From: Streptomyces oryzae | GTDB lineage: Bacteria; Actinomycetota; Actinomycetes; Streptomycetales; Streptomycetaceae | Reading direction: 5' to 3' | NCBI RefSeq assembly: GCF_017676365.1 | Contig: NZ_JADKMA010000034.1 | Coordinates: 1 to 44,100 of the forward strand | Length of the DNA: 44,100 bases | Part shown: piece by piece, positions 25,283-34,710 of the stretch | Layout: each line of letters begins with the position of its first letter | Position numbering within the stretch: the first letter of the stretch is position 1 | The notes under the pieces: model-generated | Database searches by the model: none | Told to the model about the DNA's origin: nothing | What the model saw: the letters and a program-made list of their open reading frames with translations, nothing else | Program-made: the position numbers and the translations under genes

Positions 25283-26325
25283 TGCCTTCTCCTCTTCCTG
25301 AGCGCACGAGTGCTGCGGCTGCGTACGACCCGGTCGGTGCTGATGGCGGCGAGCAGCAGCGCACCTGTGATGGCCTGCTCCCAGAAGGAGCTGACTTTCA
25401 GCACGACCAGGGCGCTGCCGATGGTGGTGAGCAACAGCGCGCCCAGTGCGGCGCCCCACACGGTGCCCACTCCCCCGGTGATGGCGACACCACCGACGAC
25501 GACCGCGCTGACGACCGTCAGCTCCCAGCCGTTGGCCGCGTCGGCGACCACAGTGCCGAAGCGGGCCAGCCACAGCGCACCGGCGAACCCGGCGACGGCA
25601 CCTGAGAAGGCGTACGCGGCAAGCACCCGGCGGCGGATGGGGATGCCCGCCAGTCGGGCGGCCTGCGGGTTGGAGCCGATGGCGTACAGCTCTCTGCCGC
25701 TGCCGTAGGTGCGCAGGAAGTAGCCCGTCGCGGCGAGCACCACCGCGGAGATGAGCGGCAGGTAGGGGACGCCCAGGACGCTTCCGCTGCCGAGCGCGAG
25801 GATGTCGTCGGGCACGGTGGCCGCGTTGATCTGCTCACCGTGTGCCCAGGCGTGGTCCACGCCCTGGATGACGTACAGCATGCCCAGGGTGACCACCAGC
25901 GCCGGCACCCTGCCGAAGCTGACCAGAGCACCGCTGACCAGCCCGCAGGCGGTGCCCAGCACGATGCCGAGCAGGACGAGGGTCAGCGGCCCGTGGTCGG
26001 TGCCGGAGACGAAGGAGCCGCAGGCGAAGGCGGTCAGCCCGACGACGGAGCCGACGGACAGGTCGATGTTGCGGGTGAGGACGACGACGGACTGTCCGGT
26101 GACCAGCAGCACCAGGATGGAGGAGTTGAGCAGCAGGTCCTTGATGCCCTGGTCGTCGAGGAAGGAGGGGTTGACCAGCCACGTGACGAGGATCAGCAGG
26201 CCGAGGGCACCGCCGATGCTGTACTCGCGCACCCGCAGCACGGTTTCGGCCGTGGAGCGGCCGGTGCGTTCGGGTTCGGTGCGGGTGGCAGTCGGGGGCG
26301 GCAGGGTGGTCCGGGTGGTGCTCAC
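25279..26325 (-). CDS. rhaP: Rhamnose ABC transporter permease
   Basis: A 348-residue permease of the same family as its neighbour, with [20 protein letters not shown] as the DLSVGS motif, [20 protein letters not shown] and [20 protein letters not shown] as the EAA-like loop. A polar N-terminus of about 35 residues precedes helix 1. The GTG at 26325 follows GGAAGGAGG and overlaps the ATPase stop as GTGA. Together with the next permease it would form the heterodimeric membrane channel. The assignment of P versus Q between the two is by gene order. Confidence 0.9.
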   Translation of the reverse strand: MSTTRTTLPPPTATRTEPERTGRSTAETVLRVREYSIGGALGLLILVTWLVNPSFLDDQGIKDLLLNSSILVLLVTGQSVVVLTRNIDLSVGSVVGLTAFACGSFVSGTDHGPLTLVLLGIVLGTACGLVSGALVSFGRVPALVVTLGMLYVIQGVDHAWAHGEQINAATVPDDILALGSGSVLGVPYLPLISAVVLAATGYFLRTYGSGRELYAIGSNPQAARLAGIPIRRRVLAAYAFSGAVAGFAGALWLARFGTVVADAANGWELTVVSAVVVGGVAITGGVGTVWGAALGALLLTTIGSALVVLKVSSFWEQAITGALLLAAISTDRVVRSRSTRALRKRRRQ

Positions 26326-28082
26326 GCGGCGCCTCCTTCCGGCCCCTGCGGCGTGCGCGAGCCTTGCGGGCCGGGGGCTTCCGGTTGGGGCGGGGCTTCT
26401 GGTCGTGCTGAGGCTTCTGGTCCGGCTGAGGCTTTTGGTCCTGTCGTGGCGTCCGGTCGTGCCGTGGCTTCTGATTCGGCTGCGGCTTCCGGTCCGGCCG
26501 GGGCTTCCGTTCCGGCCGGGGCTTCCGTTCCGGCCGGGGCTTCCGTTCCGGCCGGAGTTTCCAGTTGCGCGCGTCCGGTGGCCGCCGCCATCACCCGCTC
26601 CTCGTCGGCGCGGTCGCGGGGAATCTCGGTGACGAGTCGGCCCTCGTGCATGACGAGGACCCGGTCGGCCATACCGAGGACTTCGGGCAGGTCGGAGGAG
26701 ATCATCAGAATGGCGAGTCCCTCGGCGGCCAGTGCGGTCAGCAGGCGGTGCACCTCGGCCTTGGTGCCGACGTCGATACCGCGGGTCGGCTCGTCCACGA
26801 TGAGCACTTCCGGCTCGGTGGCCAGCCATTTGGCGAGAACCACCTTCTGCTGGTTGCCACCGGAGAGCACGCTCACGGAGTCGGAGAGGCGGTCGTACTT
26901 CAGACGCAGTTTCAGCCCCCAGTCCCCGGCGCGGGCCCGCTCAGCGGCGCGGCGGACGAGCCCGCCACGGCCGAGACTGCCGAGACCGGTGAGGCCGATG
27001 TTGCGCTCGATGGAGGCTTCCATCACCAGTCCTCGCTGTCTGCGATCCTCCGGAACGAGGGCGACTCCAGCGTTCATGGCGGCGGTTGGCGAGCCTGGTC
27101 GGAGCACCTTGCCGGCCACCCGAACCTGGCCCGCATCCGGACGGTCGATGCCGAAGACGGCCTGGGCGACCTCGCTGCGTCCTGCGCCCACCAGTCCGGC
27201 CAGCGCGACGATCTCCCCCTTGTGCACCTCGAACGAGATGTCACGGAAGACACCCTCGCGGGTGAGCCGGTGCACGGCGAGAGCCACCTCACCGGTGCGG
27301 GTCTCCTGCTTCGGATAGAGCTCGCCCAGATCGCGGCCGACCATCCGGCGCACCAGGTCGTCCTCGGTCAGCCCGGCCAGCGGTTCCGAAGCGACGAGCC
27401 GGCCGTCGCGCAGGGTGGTGACGCGCTGGCACAGTTCGAAGATCTCGCCGAGCCGGTGGGAGATGAACAGCACGGCCGCACCCTCGGCACGCAGGGCCTC
27501 GACGACGGAGAAGAGCCGCGCCGTCTCGCTCCCGGTGAGCGCCGCCGTCGGCTCGTCCATGATCAGCACCCGCGCGTCGAAGGAGAGGGCCTTGGCGATC
27601 TCCACGATCTGCTGGTCGGCGATGGACAGCCCGCGTGCGGCCCGGTCGGGGTACAGGTCGACGCCGAGCCGCTCCATCAGCGCCGCGGTGGCCTCTCGGA
27701 CAGCGGCGTGATCGATACGGCCCAGCGAGCGGCGGGGCTGACGGCCCATGAAGATGTTCTCGGCGATGGACAGATCACCGAAGAGCGTCGGCTCCTGGTA
27801 GATGACCGCGATGCCGGCGTCGCGCGCATCCGCGGGGCCAAGGAAGGCGGCAGGAGAACCGTCGAGCAGCACGGTGCCGCTGTCGGGGGCGTGCACACCG
27901 GCGAGGATCTTGATCAGCGTGGACTTGCCCGCGCCGTTCTCGCCCGCCAGGGCATGCGCCTCCCCTGCGTACAGCTGGAGGTCCACGCCGCGCAGCGCGC
28001 GCACGCTGCCGAAGGACTTGTTCACCTCCTCCAGCGCGAGAACCGGCGCCCGATCGGCGCCGGCCGGTGCGGTCTCGCTCAT
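26322..28082 (-). CDS. rhaT: Rhamnose ABC transporter ATP-binding protein with repeat tail
   Basis: A 586-residue protein with two fused ATPase domains of the RbsA/RhaT type. Domain 1 has the Walker [21 protein letters not shown], signature [15 protein letters not shown] and Walker [13 protein letters not shown]. Domain 2 has the degenerate Walker [21 protein letters not shown], signature [16 protein letters not shown] and Walker [13 protein letters not shown]. Beyond about residue 510, where the family normally ends, a Pro/Ala/Glu tail of six-residue repeats (PAGTEA and variants) follows. The ATG at 28082 follows GGAGGAG. It is the first gene of the importer operon and lies downstream of a TGAAT-type operator. 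Confidence 0.92.
   Translation of the reverse strand: MSETAPAGADRAPVLALEEVNKSFGSVRALRGVDLQLYAGEAHALAGENGAGKSTLIKILAGVHAPDSGTVLLDGSPAAFLGPADARDAGIAVIYQEPTLFGDLSIAENIFMGRQPRRSLGRIDHAAVREATAALMERLGVDLYPDRAARGLSIADQQIVEIAKALSFDARVLIMDEPTAALTGSETARLFSVVEALRAEGAAVLFISHRLGEIFELCQRVTTLRDGRLVASEPLAGLTEDDLVRRMVGRDLGELYPKQETRTGEVALAVHRLTREGVFRDISFEVHKGEIVALAGLVGAGRSEVAQAVFGIDRPDAGQVRVAGKVLRPGSPTAAMNAGVALVPEDRRQRGLVMEASIERNIGLTGLGSLGRGGLVRRAAERARAGDWGLKLRLKYDRLSDSVSVLSGGNQQKVVLAKWLATEPEVLIVDEPTRGIDVGTKAEVHRLLTALAAEGLAILMISSDLPEVLGMADRVLVMHEGRLVTEIPRDRADEERVMAAATGRAQLETPAGTEAPAGTEAPAGTEAPAGPEAAAESEATARPDATTGPKASAGPEASARPEAPPQPEAPGPQGSRTPQGPEGGAA
26377..26556 (-). repeat. Ten 18-base tandem repeats in the ATPase gene
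   Basis: Units begin with GCTT (or variant) every 18 bases at 26377, 26395, 26413 and so on to 26539. The last three units (26503-26556) are nearly identical, and the others have diverged. Each unit encodes six residues of the C-terminal tail. Confidence 0.85.
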
Positions 28083-28149
28083 GCTTCTCCTCCGAGGCCG
28101 AAGGCGTGACAAGGGAACTGACGGGCAGTCACTCAGGCAGCAGCCCTAC

Positions 28150-28161
28150 TGAATTGATTCA
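28150..28161. promoter_or_regulatory. Candidate LacI operator before the importer operon
   Basis: TGAATTGATTCA, symmetric TGAAT/ATTCA arms around two bases, 67 bases upstream of the ATPase start. Its arms recur at 28299 and 33436. Confidence 0.6.
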
Positions 28162-28298
28162 AGGGCCGGTGAGCAATGGACGGGAAGCTAGCCCTCAACG
28201 CCCAGCCCGGTCAAGGGGGCGCGGGGCAAGGAAATCCCAGCGATGACGGGGGTGTTGACCATCTCCGATGGCCACCTCTACGTTCCGCCAAGCACTAC

Positions 28299-28310
28299 TG
28301 AATCGTTTTA
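28299..28310. promoter_or_regulatory. Candidate LacI operator before the rhamnosidase
   Basis: TGAATCGTTTTA, differing at one base from the site at 33436 and lying 30 bases before the rhamnosidase start. Confidence 0.55.
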
Positions 28311-28340
28311 GCCGGAACGACTCGGCTCCAGGAGGCGCAC

Positions 28341-30760
28341 GTGATCAGCAGACGCCGGATCCTCGCCACAGCCACCGCCACGGCCGCCGTTTCGGGCACT
28401 GTGTAGCACTGCCCGAGTTGACCAGGCCCGCGCTCGCGGACACCGGCCCGTACGACGGCGAGGGGCTGCGCATCGGGAGCTTCACGACCGAGTACGCCGA
28501 CCGGCCCCTCGGGCTGGACGCTTCGCGCCCCAGGCTGAGCTGGACCCTCCACTCCGGTGCCCGCGGCCAGCGGCAGACCGCCTACCAGGTCCGGGTCGCC
28601 ACCTCCGGGGCCCGGCTGCGCTGCCCCGACGTATGGGACAGCGGCAAGCGGAAGTCCGGTCAGTCGGTGCTGGTGCCCTACGACGGCCCGGCGCTCCGCC
28701 CCCGGACGCGCTACCACTGGTCGGTCCGCGCCTGGGACAAGGACGGCCGCCCCTCCCCGTGGAGCGAACCGACCTGGTGGGAGACCGGGCTCGGCCGGCA
28801 GTCCGAACGGGACGCCCAATGGGTCACCGCACCCGCCGCTCTGGTGGCACCGCCGTCCGTGGAGGATGCCGCCTGGGTGTGGTTCCCGGAAGCAGGCGGT
28901 ACCGACCGGGCGCCGGCCGCCACCCGCTGGTTCCGCGGCGCCTTCGAGGTCTCGGGGGAAGTCGGCAGGGCCGAGCTCGTCATCGCCGCCGACGACGGCT
29001 TCACCGCATGGGTCGACGGCCGCCGAGCCACGGCCCGTGAGGCGGTGAGCGTGCAGAAGTCCTGGAGCCGTCCGGCGCGGGCCGACGTCACCGAGCTGGT
29101 GCGCGCGGGCCGCAATGTGCTGGCCGTCTCCGCACGCAACGCGGAGGCGGGCCCGGCGGGCCTCTCGCCGTACTGGAGGTGACGACGGACGCGGGCACCT
29201 CCCGCTTCACCACCGGCGCCACGGGCCGGCGCACCACGGCGGACGAACCGGAGGGCGACGGCTGGCGCGGCCCGGAGTACGACGACAGCGGCTGGTGGGA
29301 GGCGCGGAAAATCGCGGACTGGGGAGCGGCTCCGTAGGGCAAGGTGCGCCCCCAGCAGGGCCCGGCCCTGCTGCGCCGCTCGTTCCGGCTGTCCCGTGGA
29401 CCTGTGGCACGCGCCCGGCTGTACGTGAGCGCACTGGGCCTGTACGAGGCGCGGCTCAATGGGAAGCGCGTCGGCCGCGACCAGCTCACCCCCGGCTGGA
29501 CCGACTACCGCAAGCGTGTCGCCTACCAGACGTACGACGTGACCGACATGGTGCGCGCCGGCGGGAACGCGCTCGCCTCCACCCTGGCGCCCGGCTGGTA
29601 CGCCGGGCACATCGCCTGGTTCGGTCAGCAGCAGTACGGCGAACACCCGGCGCTGCTCGCCCTGCTGGAGGTCACCTACCGGGACGGCCGCACCGAACAG
29701 GTGACCGGCGACGCCTCGTGGGACTGTGCCACAGGGTCGCGGCTGACGGCCGACCTGCTGATGGGTGAGCAGTACGACGCACGCAAGGAGTCCGAGGGCT
29801 GGGACCGGCCCGGCTTCGACGACTCGGCATGGCAGCCCGCCGGGGCACTCGCGGGAAAGGCTCCCGAACTGGTCGCCATGACCGATGCGCCGACCCGGGT
29901 GATGAAGGAGACCGAGCCAGTCGGCGTCAAAGGGCGGAAGGGGACGAGAAGGGCGCCTTCCCCGATGTGGCGCCGCATCCGGGGACCGTCGGCAAGGGCG
30001 TCGCCGGGTGGGGCGACGCCGGGGTGACCGTGCCCTGGAACCTCCACCGTGCATACGGGGACGAGTGGGTACTGGAGGAGAACTGGCAGGCGATGCGCGC
30101 CTGGATCGACTACCTGAAGGCGCACAGTGATGGACTGCTGCGCCCTGCGGAGGACTACGGCGACTGGCTCAACGTCGACGACGAGACCCCCAAGGATGTC
30201 ATCGGTACGGCCTGCTTCGCCGATGTGACCGATCTGGTGGCCCGTACGGCGCGACTGCTGAGCAAGGACGCTGCACCGTACGAGGATCTGTCGAAACGCA
30301 TCCGCGACGCCTTCAACACCGCCTATATGGACGGCAACGTGCGCATCAAGGGCGACACCCAGACCGCGTACGTACTGGCGCTGTCCATGGAACTGCTGCC
30401 GACTGCCGCGCTGCGGAGTGCGGCGGCCGACCGGCTCGTGGAACTGATCGAGGCCAGGGACGGCCACCTGTCGACGGGTTTCCCGGGCACTCCACGGCTG
30501 CTGCCCGCGCTCACCGGTGCCGGTCACACCGACGTGTCGTACCGGCTGCTGGAACAGAGCTCGTTCCCTTCCTGGGGCTGTCAGATCGGCGGGGGCTCCA
30601 CGACCATGTGGGAGCGGTGGGACTCGATCAAACCGGACGGCAGCTTCCAGGCCGTGGGGATGAACTCCTCAACCACTACGCCTACGGTTCGGTCGGACAG
30701 TGGATGTACGAGAACATCGCCATCTCCCCCAAGGAGGTGGGCTTCCGCGCCCTCACTATA
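28341..30760 (+). pseudogene. Alpha-L-rhamnosidase (GH78), N-terminal and catalytic parts, decayed
   Basis: The gene starts with GTG after AGGAGG and a twin-arginine-like leader (ISRRRILATATATAAVSG), then meets a TAG at 28404. The mature protein continues in another frame (YDGEGLRIGSFTTEYADRPL, WSVRAWDKDGRPSPWSEP). A second frameshift lies near 29178, a TAG at 29335, a third break near 29935 and a fourth near 30670. The N-terminal beta-sandwich (YVSALGLYEARLNGKRVGRD) leads abruptly to the (alpha/alpha)6 barrel (GAFPDVAPHPGTVGKGVAGW, then DYGDWLNVDDETPKDVIGTA). About 150-200 residues between them are missing, including the region with the usual catalytic acid (DERxGWxGD). The match stops near GFRALTI at 30760. 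The protein cannot be active. Confidence 0.88.
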
Positions 30761-30882
30761 AGAACTCCTAACGGAATGCCTTCCGCGATCGTTGGTACGG
30801 GTCTGCTGGCCGCACACAGCGAACGGCTCGGCATGTCCAGTTGGAAGTCTCGGCGCCGTCCTGTGCTAGGCACGCCGTGGTG
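30761..30882. other. Junction between rhamnosidase and inserted genes
   Basis: Sequence after 30760 no longer matches the rhamnosidase. No gene, terminal repeat or target duplication could be assigned to it. Confidence 0.4.
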
Positions 30883-31242
30883 TCACTTGTCCACACGTCG
30901 CTCGTCGTAGTGATAGCGGGCGGTTTCGACCGCGTCGAGGTGATCGACGGCCCATTCCAGCATGGCGTGCACAGGGGACCGAAGGGTCCGGCCCAGGGGG
31001 GTGATGCGGTATTCGATCGCCACCGGTTCCGTGGACACGACCGTTCGCTCGACCATGCCGTTGCGCTCGAGTCGCCGCAGGCATGTGGTCAGTGACTTCG
31101 GGGTGACAGCGGGCATGTGTTGCCGGAGTTCGTTGAAGCGTCGGGAGCGGTCGCACAATGCGGCCAGTACCAGCAAGGACCACTTGTCGAAGAGTTGGTC
31201 CAGCAACTGCCGACCGTCGCCGCTGAGCTTCACTTCGGGCAC
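30883..31242 (-). CDS. HxlR-family transcriptional regulator
   Basis: A 119-residue winged-helix protein. LLDQLFDKWSLLVLAALCDR begins the domain, RRFNELRQHMPAVTPKSLTT is the recognition-helix part, and MVERTVVSTEPVAIEYRITP the wing. The conserved N-terminal Cys of many HxlR proteins is missing. The GTG at 31242 is used. It is divergent from the enoyl-CoA hydratase across 95 bases that hold a strong inverted repeat, and probably regulates that gene. The gene lies inside the material that splits the rhamnosidase. Confidence 0.88.
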   Translation of the reverse strand: MPEVKLSGDGRQLLDQLFDKWSLLVLAALCDRSRRFNELRQHMPAVTPKSLTTCLRRLERNGMVERTVVSTEPVAIEYRITPLGRTLRSPVHAMLEWAVDHLDAVETARYHYDERRVDK

Positions 31243-31289
31243 GTCGGTCTCCCTCGCGATACCTGATTTCGTTGAAGTGCATACGCACT

Positions 31290-31314
31290 ACTAGGTATAC
31301 CTCAGATACCTAGT
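31290..31314. promoter_or_regulatory. Candidate HxlR operator
   Basis: ACTAGGTAT (31290-31298) and ATACCTAGT (31306-31314) are perfect inverted arms around 7 bases; the left arm also overlaps the palindrome GGTATACC. The site lies between the divergent HxlR and hydratase genes, 23 bases before the hydratase start. Confidence 0.65.
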
Positions 31315-31337
31315 GGCCAGACGTGAAGACGGGAACC

Positions 31338-32177
31338 ATGACCGACGCATACTCGACCCTCAAGACCTCTCTCACCAGCGGCGTGGCGCACGTCGTGATC
31401 GACAACCCTCCCATCAACCTGCTCGATGCCGCACTGATGACAGACCTGGACCGGTTCGCGGACGCCATGTCCGGCGACCACGACATCCGGGTGATCGTTT
31501 TTGACAGCGCGGACCCGGATTTCTTCGTCGCGCACGGCGACATGACAACCGCCGAGGACCCCTCGACATTCGTTGCCCTCCCCATCGCACTAGAACGAGA
31601 CCAGTCCCTCAACCCGATGATGCGGCTCCACGAACGCATCCGGTCGCTGCCGCAGATCACCATCGCCAAGCTGCGCGGACTGGCACGCGGCGGCGGTGCG
31701 GAGCTGCTGTCCGCGATGGACATGCGGTTCGCATCGCTCGAGCGCGCCGGAATGGCCCAGATGGAGTGCCGACTGGGAATCATCCCGGGTGCGGGAGGCA
31801 CCGCTTATCTGCCCGGACTCGTGGGCCGCGCACGCGCCCTGGAGATCATCCTCGGCGGGCAGCTGATCGATGCCGCGACCGCGGAACGGATCGGATGGGT
31901 GAACCGGGCCGTGCCGGACACCGAACTCGACCACGTCGTCGACACCCTCGCCGTCCGCATCGCCACCCTCCCGTCCGGCGCCGCCCGCGCCGCGACCGAA
32001 GCGGTCGACGCCGCGGTCGAGTCGACCACTCACGGCCTGCGGAAGGCCAACGAGCTCCTCAACGAACTCTTCGGTGAGTCCGCCGCAGCGCGTCTCGTCG
32101 AGGCTGCACTGGCCGCTGGCGCGCAGACCCGCGACGGAGAACGTCACCTTGAGGCTCTCGTCGACAAGATCACTTGA
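31338..32177 (+). CDS. Enoyl-CoA hydratase/isomerase family protein
   Basis: A 279-residue crotonase-fold protein. VAHVVIDNPPINLLDAALMT opens the fold. The oxyanion-hole segment is IAKLRGLARGGGAELLSAMD, and the second is MECRLGIIPGAGGTAYLPGL, with RALEIILGGQLIDAATAERI and GWVNRAVP completing the typical core. Glu in the GGGAEL segment and the acidic position in MECRLG are near the usual catalytic sites. Substrate is unknown; the family includes hydratases, isomerases and others. The ATG at 31338 is preferred over a GTG at 31323. The stop lies directly next to the degenerate transposase. Confidence 0.85.
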   Translation: MTDAYSTLKTSLTSGVAHVVIDNPPINLLDAALMTDLDRFADAMSGDHDIRVIVFDSADPDFFVAHGDMTTAEDPSTFVALPIALERDQSLNPMMRLHERIRSLPQITIAKLRGLARGGGAELLSAMDMRFASLERAGMAQMECRLGIIPGAGGTAYLPGLVGRARALEIILGGQLIDAATAERIGWVNRAVPDTELDHVVDTLAVRIATLPSGAARAATEAVDAAVESTTHGLRKANELLNELFGESAAARLVEAALAAGAQTRDGERHLEALVDKIT

Positions 32178-33008
32178 GAGCGCTTTGGCCGAGATGGCTT
32201 CAGGCACCTCCAGCAGATGAGTGCGCACCCGAGGGTGAGGAAGGCTTCGTGGGTGTCGTCGCGTATCTCCCAGCGGATCCGCAGGCGACGGAACCAGTGC
32301 AGATGGACGAACTGCGCTCCACGACCCAGCGTTGGGTGCCCAGGCGGGAACCGTGCTCGGTGCCGCAGCGGGCGATCAGCGGCTTCACACCGAGGTCCCA
32401 GACGAGTCGGCGGTACTTGTCGTGACCGTAGCCGCGGTCTCCCAGCACCACGTCGGGGCGACGCCGGGGCCGGCCGCGCTTGCCGCGCACGGGCGGCACG
32501 GCCTGGAGGAGTGGTGGGATGAGTTGGGTGACGTCGTTGCGGTTGCCGCCGGTCAAGGCTGCGGCGAGCGGGATGCCCGCGGCGTCCGTGAGGAGGTGAT
32601 GCCTGCTGCCAGTCCTCCCCCCCCCCCCCCGGTCGACGTGACTTCGTCCCGCCTTGGCTCCCCCTGTAACGCCCGGATGTGGGAGCCGTCGACCGCAGCA
32701 CGGGAGAAGTCCAGTTCGTTCGCGCCGCGGAGCTTGGCAAGGAGGACTGTGTGCAGCCGGGGCCACACCCCGGCCTCGGTCCACTCGGCCAGGCGGCGCC
32801 AGCAGGTCATGCCCGAGCCGAAGCCGAGCTCCTGCGGCAGGTGTTCCCAGGCGATCCCGGTGTGCAGCACGAACAGGATGCCCTGGAACACCAGCCGGTC
32901 CGGATGCCGCTTGCGTCCCGGATGACGGGCCCGACGCTCGACCTTGGACAACAGCGGCTCGACCACCGCCCACAACTCGTCATCGACTTCCCACGGCTTC
33001 GGCCCTCG
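32178..33008 (-). pseudogene. IS5-family transposase remnant with frameshifts
   Basis: Read on the minus strand: PKPWEVDDELWAVVEPLLSK (without a start codon), GIAWEHLPQELGFGSGMTCW and LDFSRAAVDGSHIRAL (first Asp) are in one frame. After a GGGGG run near 32663 the protein continues at -1 (GAKAGRSHVDR), as in IS427-type elements with programmed frameshifting, through HHLLTDAAGIPLAAALTGGN and VVLGDRGYGHDKYRRL (second Asp) to LGTQRWVVER (Glu). Near 32312 one base is missing, and the end (HLHWFRRLRIRWEIRDD) is in a third frame. A run of 14 C (32617-32630) lies inside. The truncated start and final frameshift indicate a dead copy. Terminal repeats were not found. Confidence 0.8.
32617..32630. repeat. 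Run of 14 cytosines
   Basis: A homopolymer in the transposase remnant, encoding extra glycines between HVDR and RTGSRHH on the minus strand. Confidence 0.85.
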
Positions 33009-33009
33009 G

Positions 33010-33239
33010 CGCGCATCACGTCCCCTTACGGCACCGTCGCCACACACTGGACGCGCACAGAGAACGGCAGGTTCACGCTCGATGTGAGGGTGCCGGTGAA
33101 CACCACTGCCGAGGTGTGGCTGCCCGCACAGCGGCGGGAACAGGTCACCCAGGAGGGCGCGAGGTTCCAGCGCCCGGACGAGGGCTGCGCGGTCTTCCAC
33201 ACCGGATCGGGGACGTACCGCTTCGTCTGTCGCAGCTGA
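33010..33239 (+). pseudogene. Detached C-terminal end of the alpha-L-rhamnosidase
   Basis: The reading ITSPYGTVATHWTRTENGRF, then TLDVRVPVNTTAEVWLPA and CAVFHTGSGTYRFVCRS with a TGA, is the terminal beta-domain of bacterial GH78 rhamnosidases (typical sequence: S-YG-V---W----F-L-V-VP-NT-A-V--P). Together with the piece ending at 30760 it accounts for one gene, with only about 15-20 residues missing at the break. The intervening 2.25 kb holds the HxlR, hydratase and IS genes. Confidence 0.82.
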
Positions 33240-33435
33240 GTGCTCCCCTGGTGCACGGCAGGGTGCGGGCAACGGCACAGCAGTGCCTTGCGTTGCGGGC
33301 GCAGCAGCGCTGATTTCCGGTCGCGCTGCCCTCACGGTGGGCCCCCGGGGGCGCAGGTGGGGCCGCAACTGCCATGCCTTCGCGGCCCCTTGACGCGTAC
33401 GGCGACGCGGTCTAGTTTCGGTCCGGCCGCCGCTC

Positions 33436-33447
33436 TGAATCGTTTCA
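33436..33447. promoter_or_regulatory. Candidate LacI operator before the rhamnose isomerase
   Basis: TGAATCGTTTCA, nearly symmetric TGAA...TTCA arms, 70 bases before the isomerase ATG. It is the best copy of the motif found also at 28150 and 28299. Confidence 0.65.
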
Positions 33448-33516
33448 CTTCCCTCGCGTTCCCGCCCGCTCAGGGCGGCGGCACCAATCCAGCGCCGCGT
33501 CCACTCAAGGAGCCGT

Positions 33517-34710
33517 ATGGCTGAGCAGAACCTCGCGCTCGTGAAATCCGCGCTGAGCCGGCAGCGGATCGAGACGCCGTCATGGGCGTACGGGAACTCC
33601 GGCACGCGCTTCAAGGTGTTCGCACAGGCCGGGGTCCCGCGCACGGTCCACGAGAAGCTGGACGACGCGGCACGGGTGCACCAGCACACCGGAGTGGCGC
33701 CCCTGGTGGCCTTGCACATCCCGTGGGACCGCACCGAGGACTACGCCGCGCTCGCCGAGTACGCCGGTGAGCGCGGGCTGCGGCTGGGTGCGATCAACGC
33801 GAACGTCTTCCAGGAGGACGAGTACAAACTCGGGTCGGTCACCAATCCGGATCCCGCCGTACGCCGCAAGGCGCTCGACCACCTGATGGAGTGCGCCGAC
33901 ATCATGGACGCCACTGGTTCGCGCGATCTGAAGCTGTGGTTCTCCGACGGTCTCAACTACCCGGGCCAGGATGACCTGAGGGCCCGCCAGGAGCGGCTTG
34001 CAGAGGCGCTGTGGAGCGTCTACGAGCGGCTGGGCCCCGACCAGCGGCTGGTGCTGGAGTACAAGCTGTTCGAGCCCGCCTTCTACGCGACGGACGTGCC
34101 CGACTGGGGCACGTCCTATGCGCACTGCCTCAAGCTGGGCCCCAAGGCGCGGGTGTGCGTGGACACCGGCCACCACGCACCCGGCACCAACATCGAGTTC
34201 ATCGTCGCCTTCCTACTGGGCGAACAGAAGCTCGGCGCCTTCGACTTCAACTCGCGGTTCTACGCGGATGACGATCTGATGGTGGGCGCCGCCGACCCGT
34301 TCCAGCTGTTCCGCATCCTGTACGAGGTGCGCGCGGGCGGCGGGCTGCCCGGCACACCGGAGAGCGCGGAGAGCGACCCGGGGATCGCCTTCATGCTCGA
34401 CCAGTGCCACAACATCGAACCCAAGATTCCCGCCATCATCCGCTCGGTGATGAACGTGCAGGAGGCCACCGCCAAGGCGCTCCTGGTGGACCGGGAGGCG
34501 CTGCGCGACGCACAGCAGTCCGGGGACGTGCTGGGCGCCAACGCGGTCCTGATGGACGCCTACAACACCGACGTGCGGCCGCTGCTGGGGGAGGTACGGG
34601 AGGAACTGGGCGCCGACCGCGATCCGATGGCGGCCTATGCGGCCTCCGGATGGGCTGAGGCGATCGTGCGCGACCGGGTGGGCGGCCGGCAGGCGGGATG
34701 GGGGGCGTGA
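33517..34710 (+). CDS. rhaI: L-rhamnose isomerase
   Basis: A 397-residue cytoplasmic isomerase converting L-rhamnose to L-rhamnulose, of the type found in Gram-positive bacteria and pseudomonads. Conserved blocks are WAYGNSGTRFKVFAQAGVPR near the N-terminus, LKLWFSDGLNYPGQDDLRAR, LVLEYKLFEPAFYATDVPDW (metal ligand Glu), VCVDTGHHAPGTNIEFIVAF (Asp and His ligands) and GAFDFNSRFYADDDLMVGAA. The TIM-barrel length is normal. The ATG follows AAGGAG. It starts the plus-strand catabolic operon and lies downstream of a strong TGAAT-type site. Confidence 0.95.
   Translation: MAEQNLALVKSALSRQRIETPSWAYGNSGTRFKVFAQAGVPRTVHEKLDDAARVHQHTGVAPLVALHIPWDRTEDYAALAEYAGERGLRLGAINANVFQEDEYKLGSVTNPDPAVRRKALDHLMECADIMDATGSRDLKLWFSDGLNYPGQDDLRARQERLAEALWSVYERLGPDQRLVLEYKLFEPAFYATDVPDWGTSYAHCLKLGPKARVCVDTGHHAPGTNIEFIVAFLLGEQKLGAFDFNSRFYADDDLMVGAADPFQLFRILYEVRAGGGLPGTPESAESDPGIAFMLDQCHNIEPKIPAIIRSVMNVQEATAKALLVDREALRDAQQSGDVLGANAVLMDAYNTDVRPLLGEVREELGADRDPMAAYAASGWAEAIVRDRVGGRQAGWGA

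Noticed and set aside
32332..32925. Plus-strand open frame over the degenerate transposase
   Set aside because: Antisense to clear transposase motifs on the minus strand.
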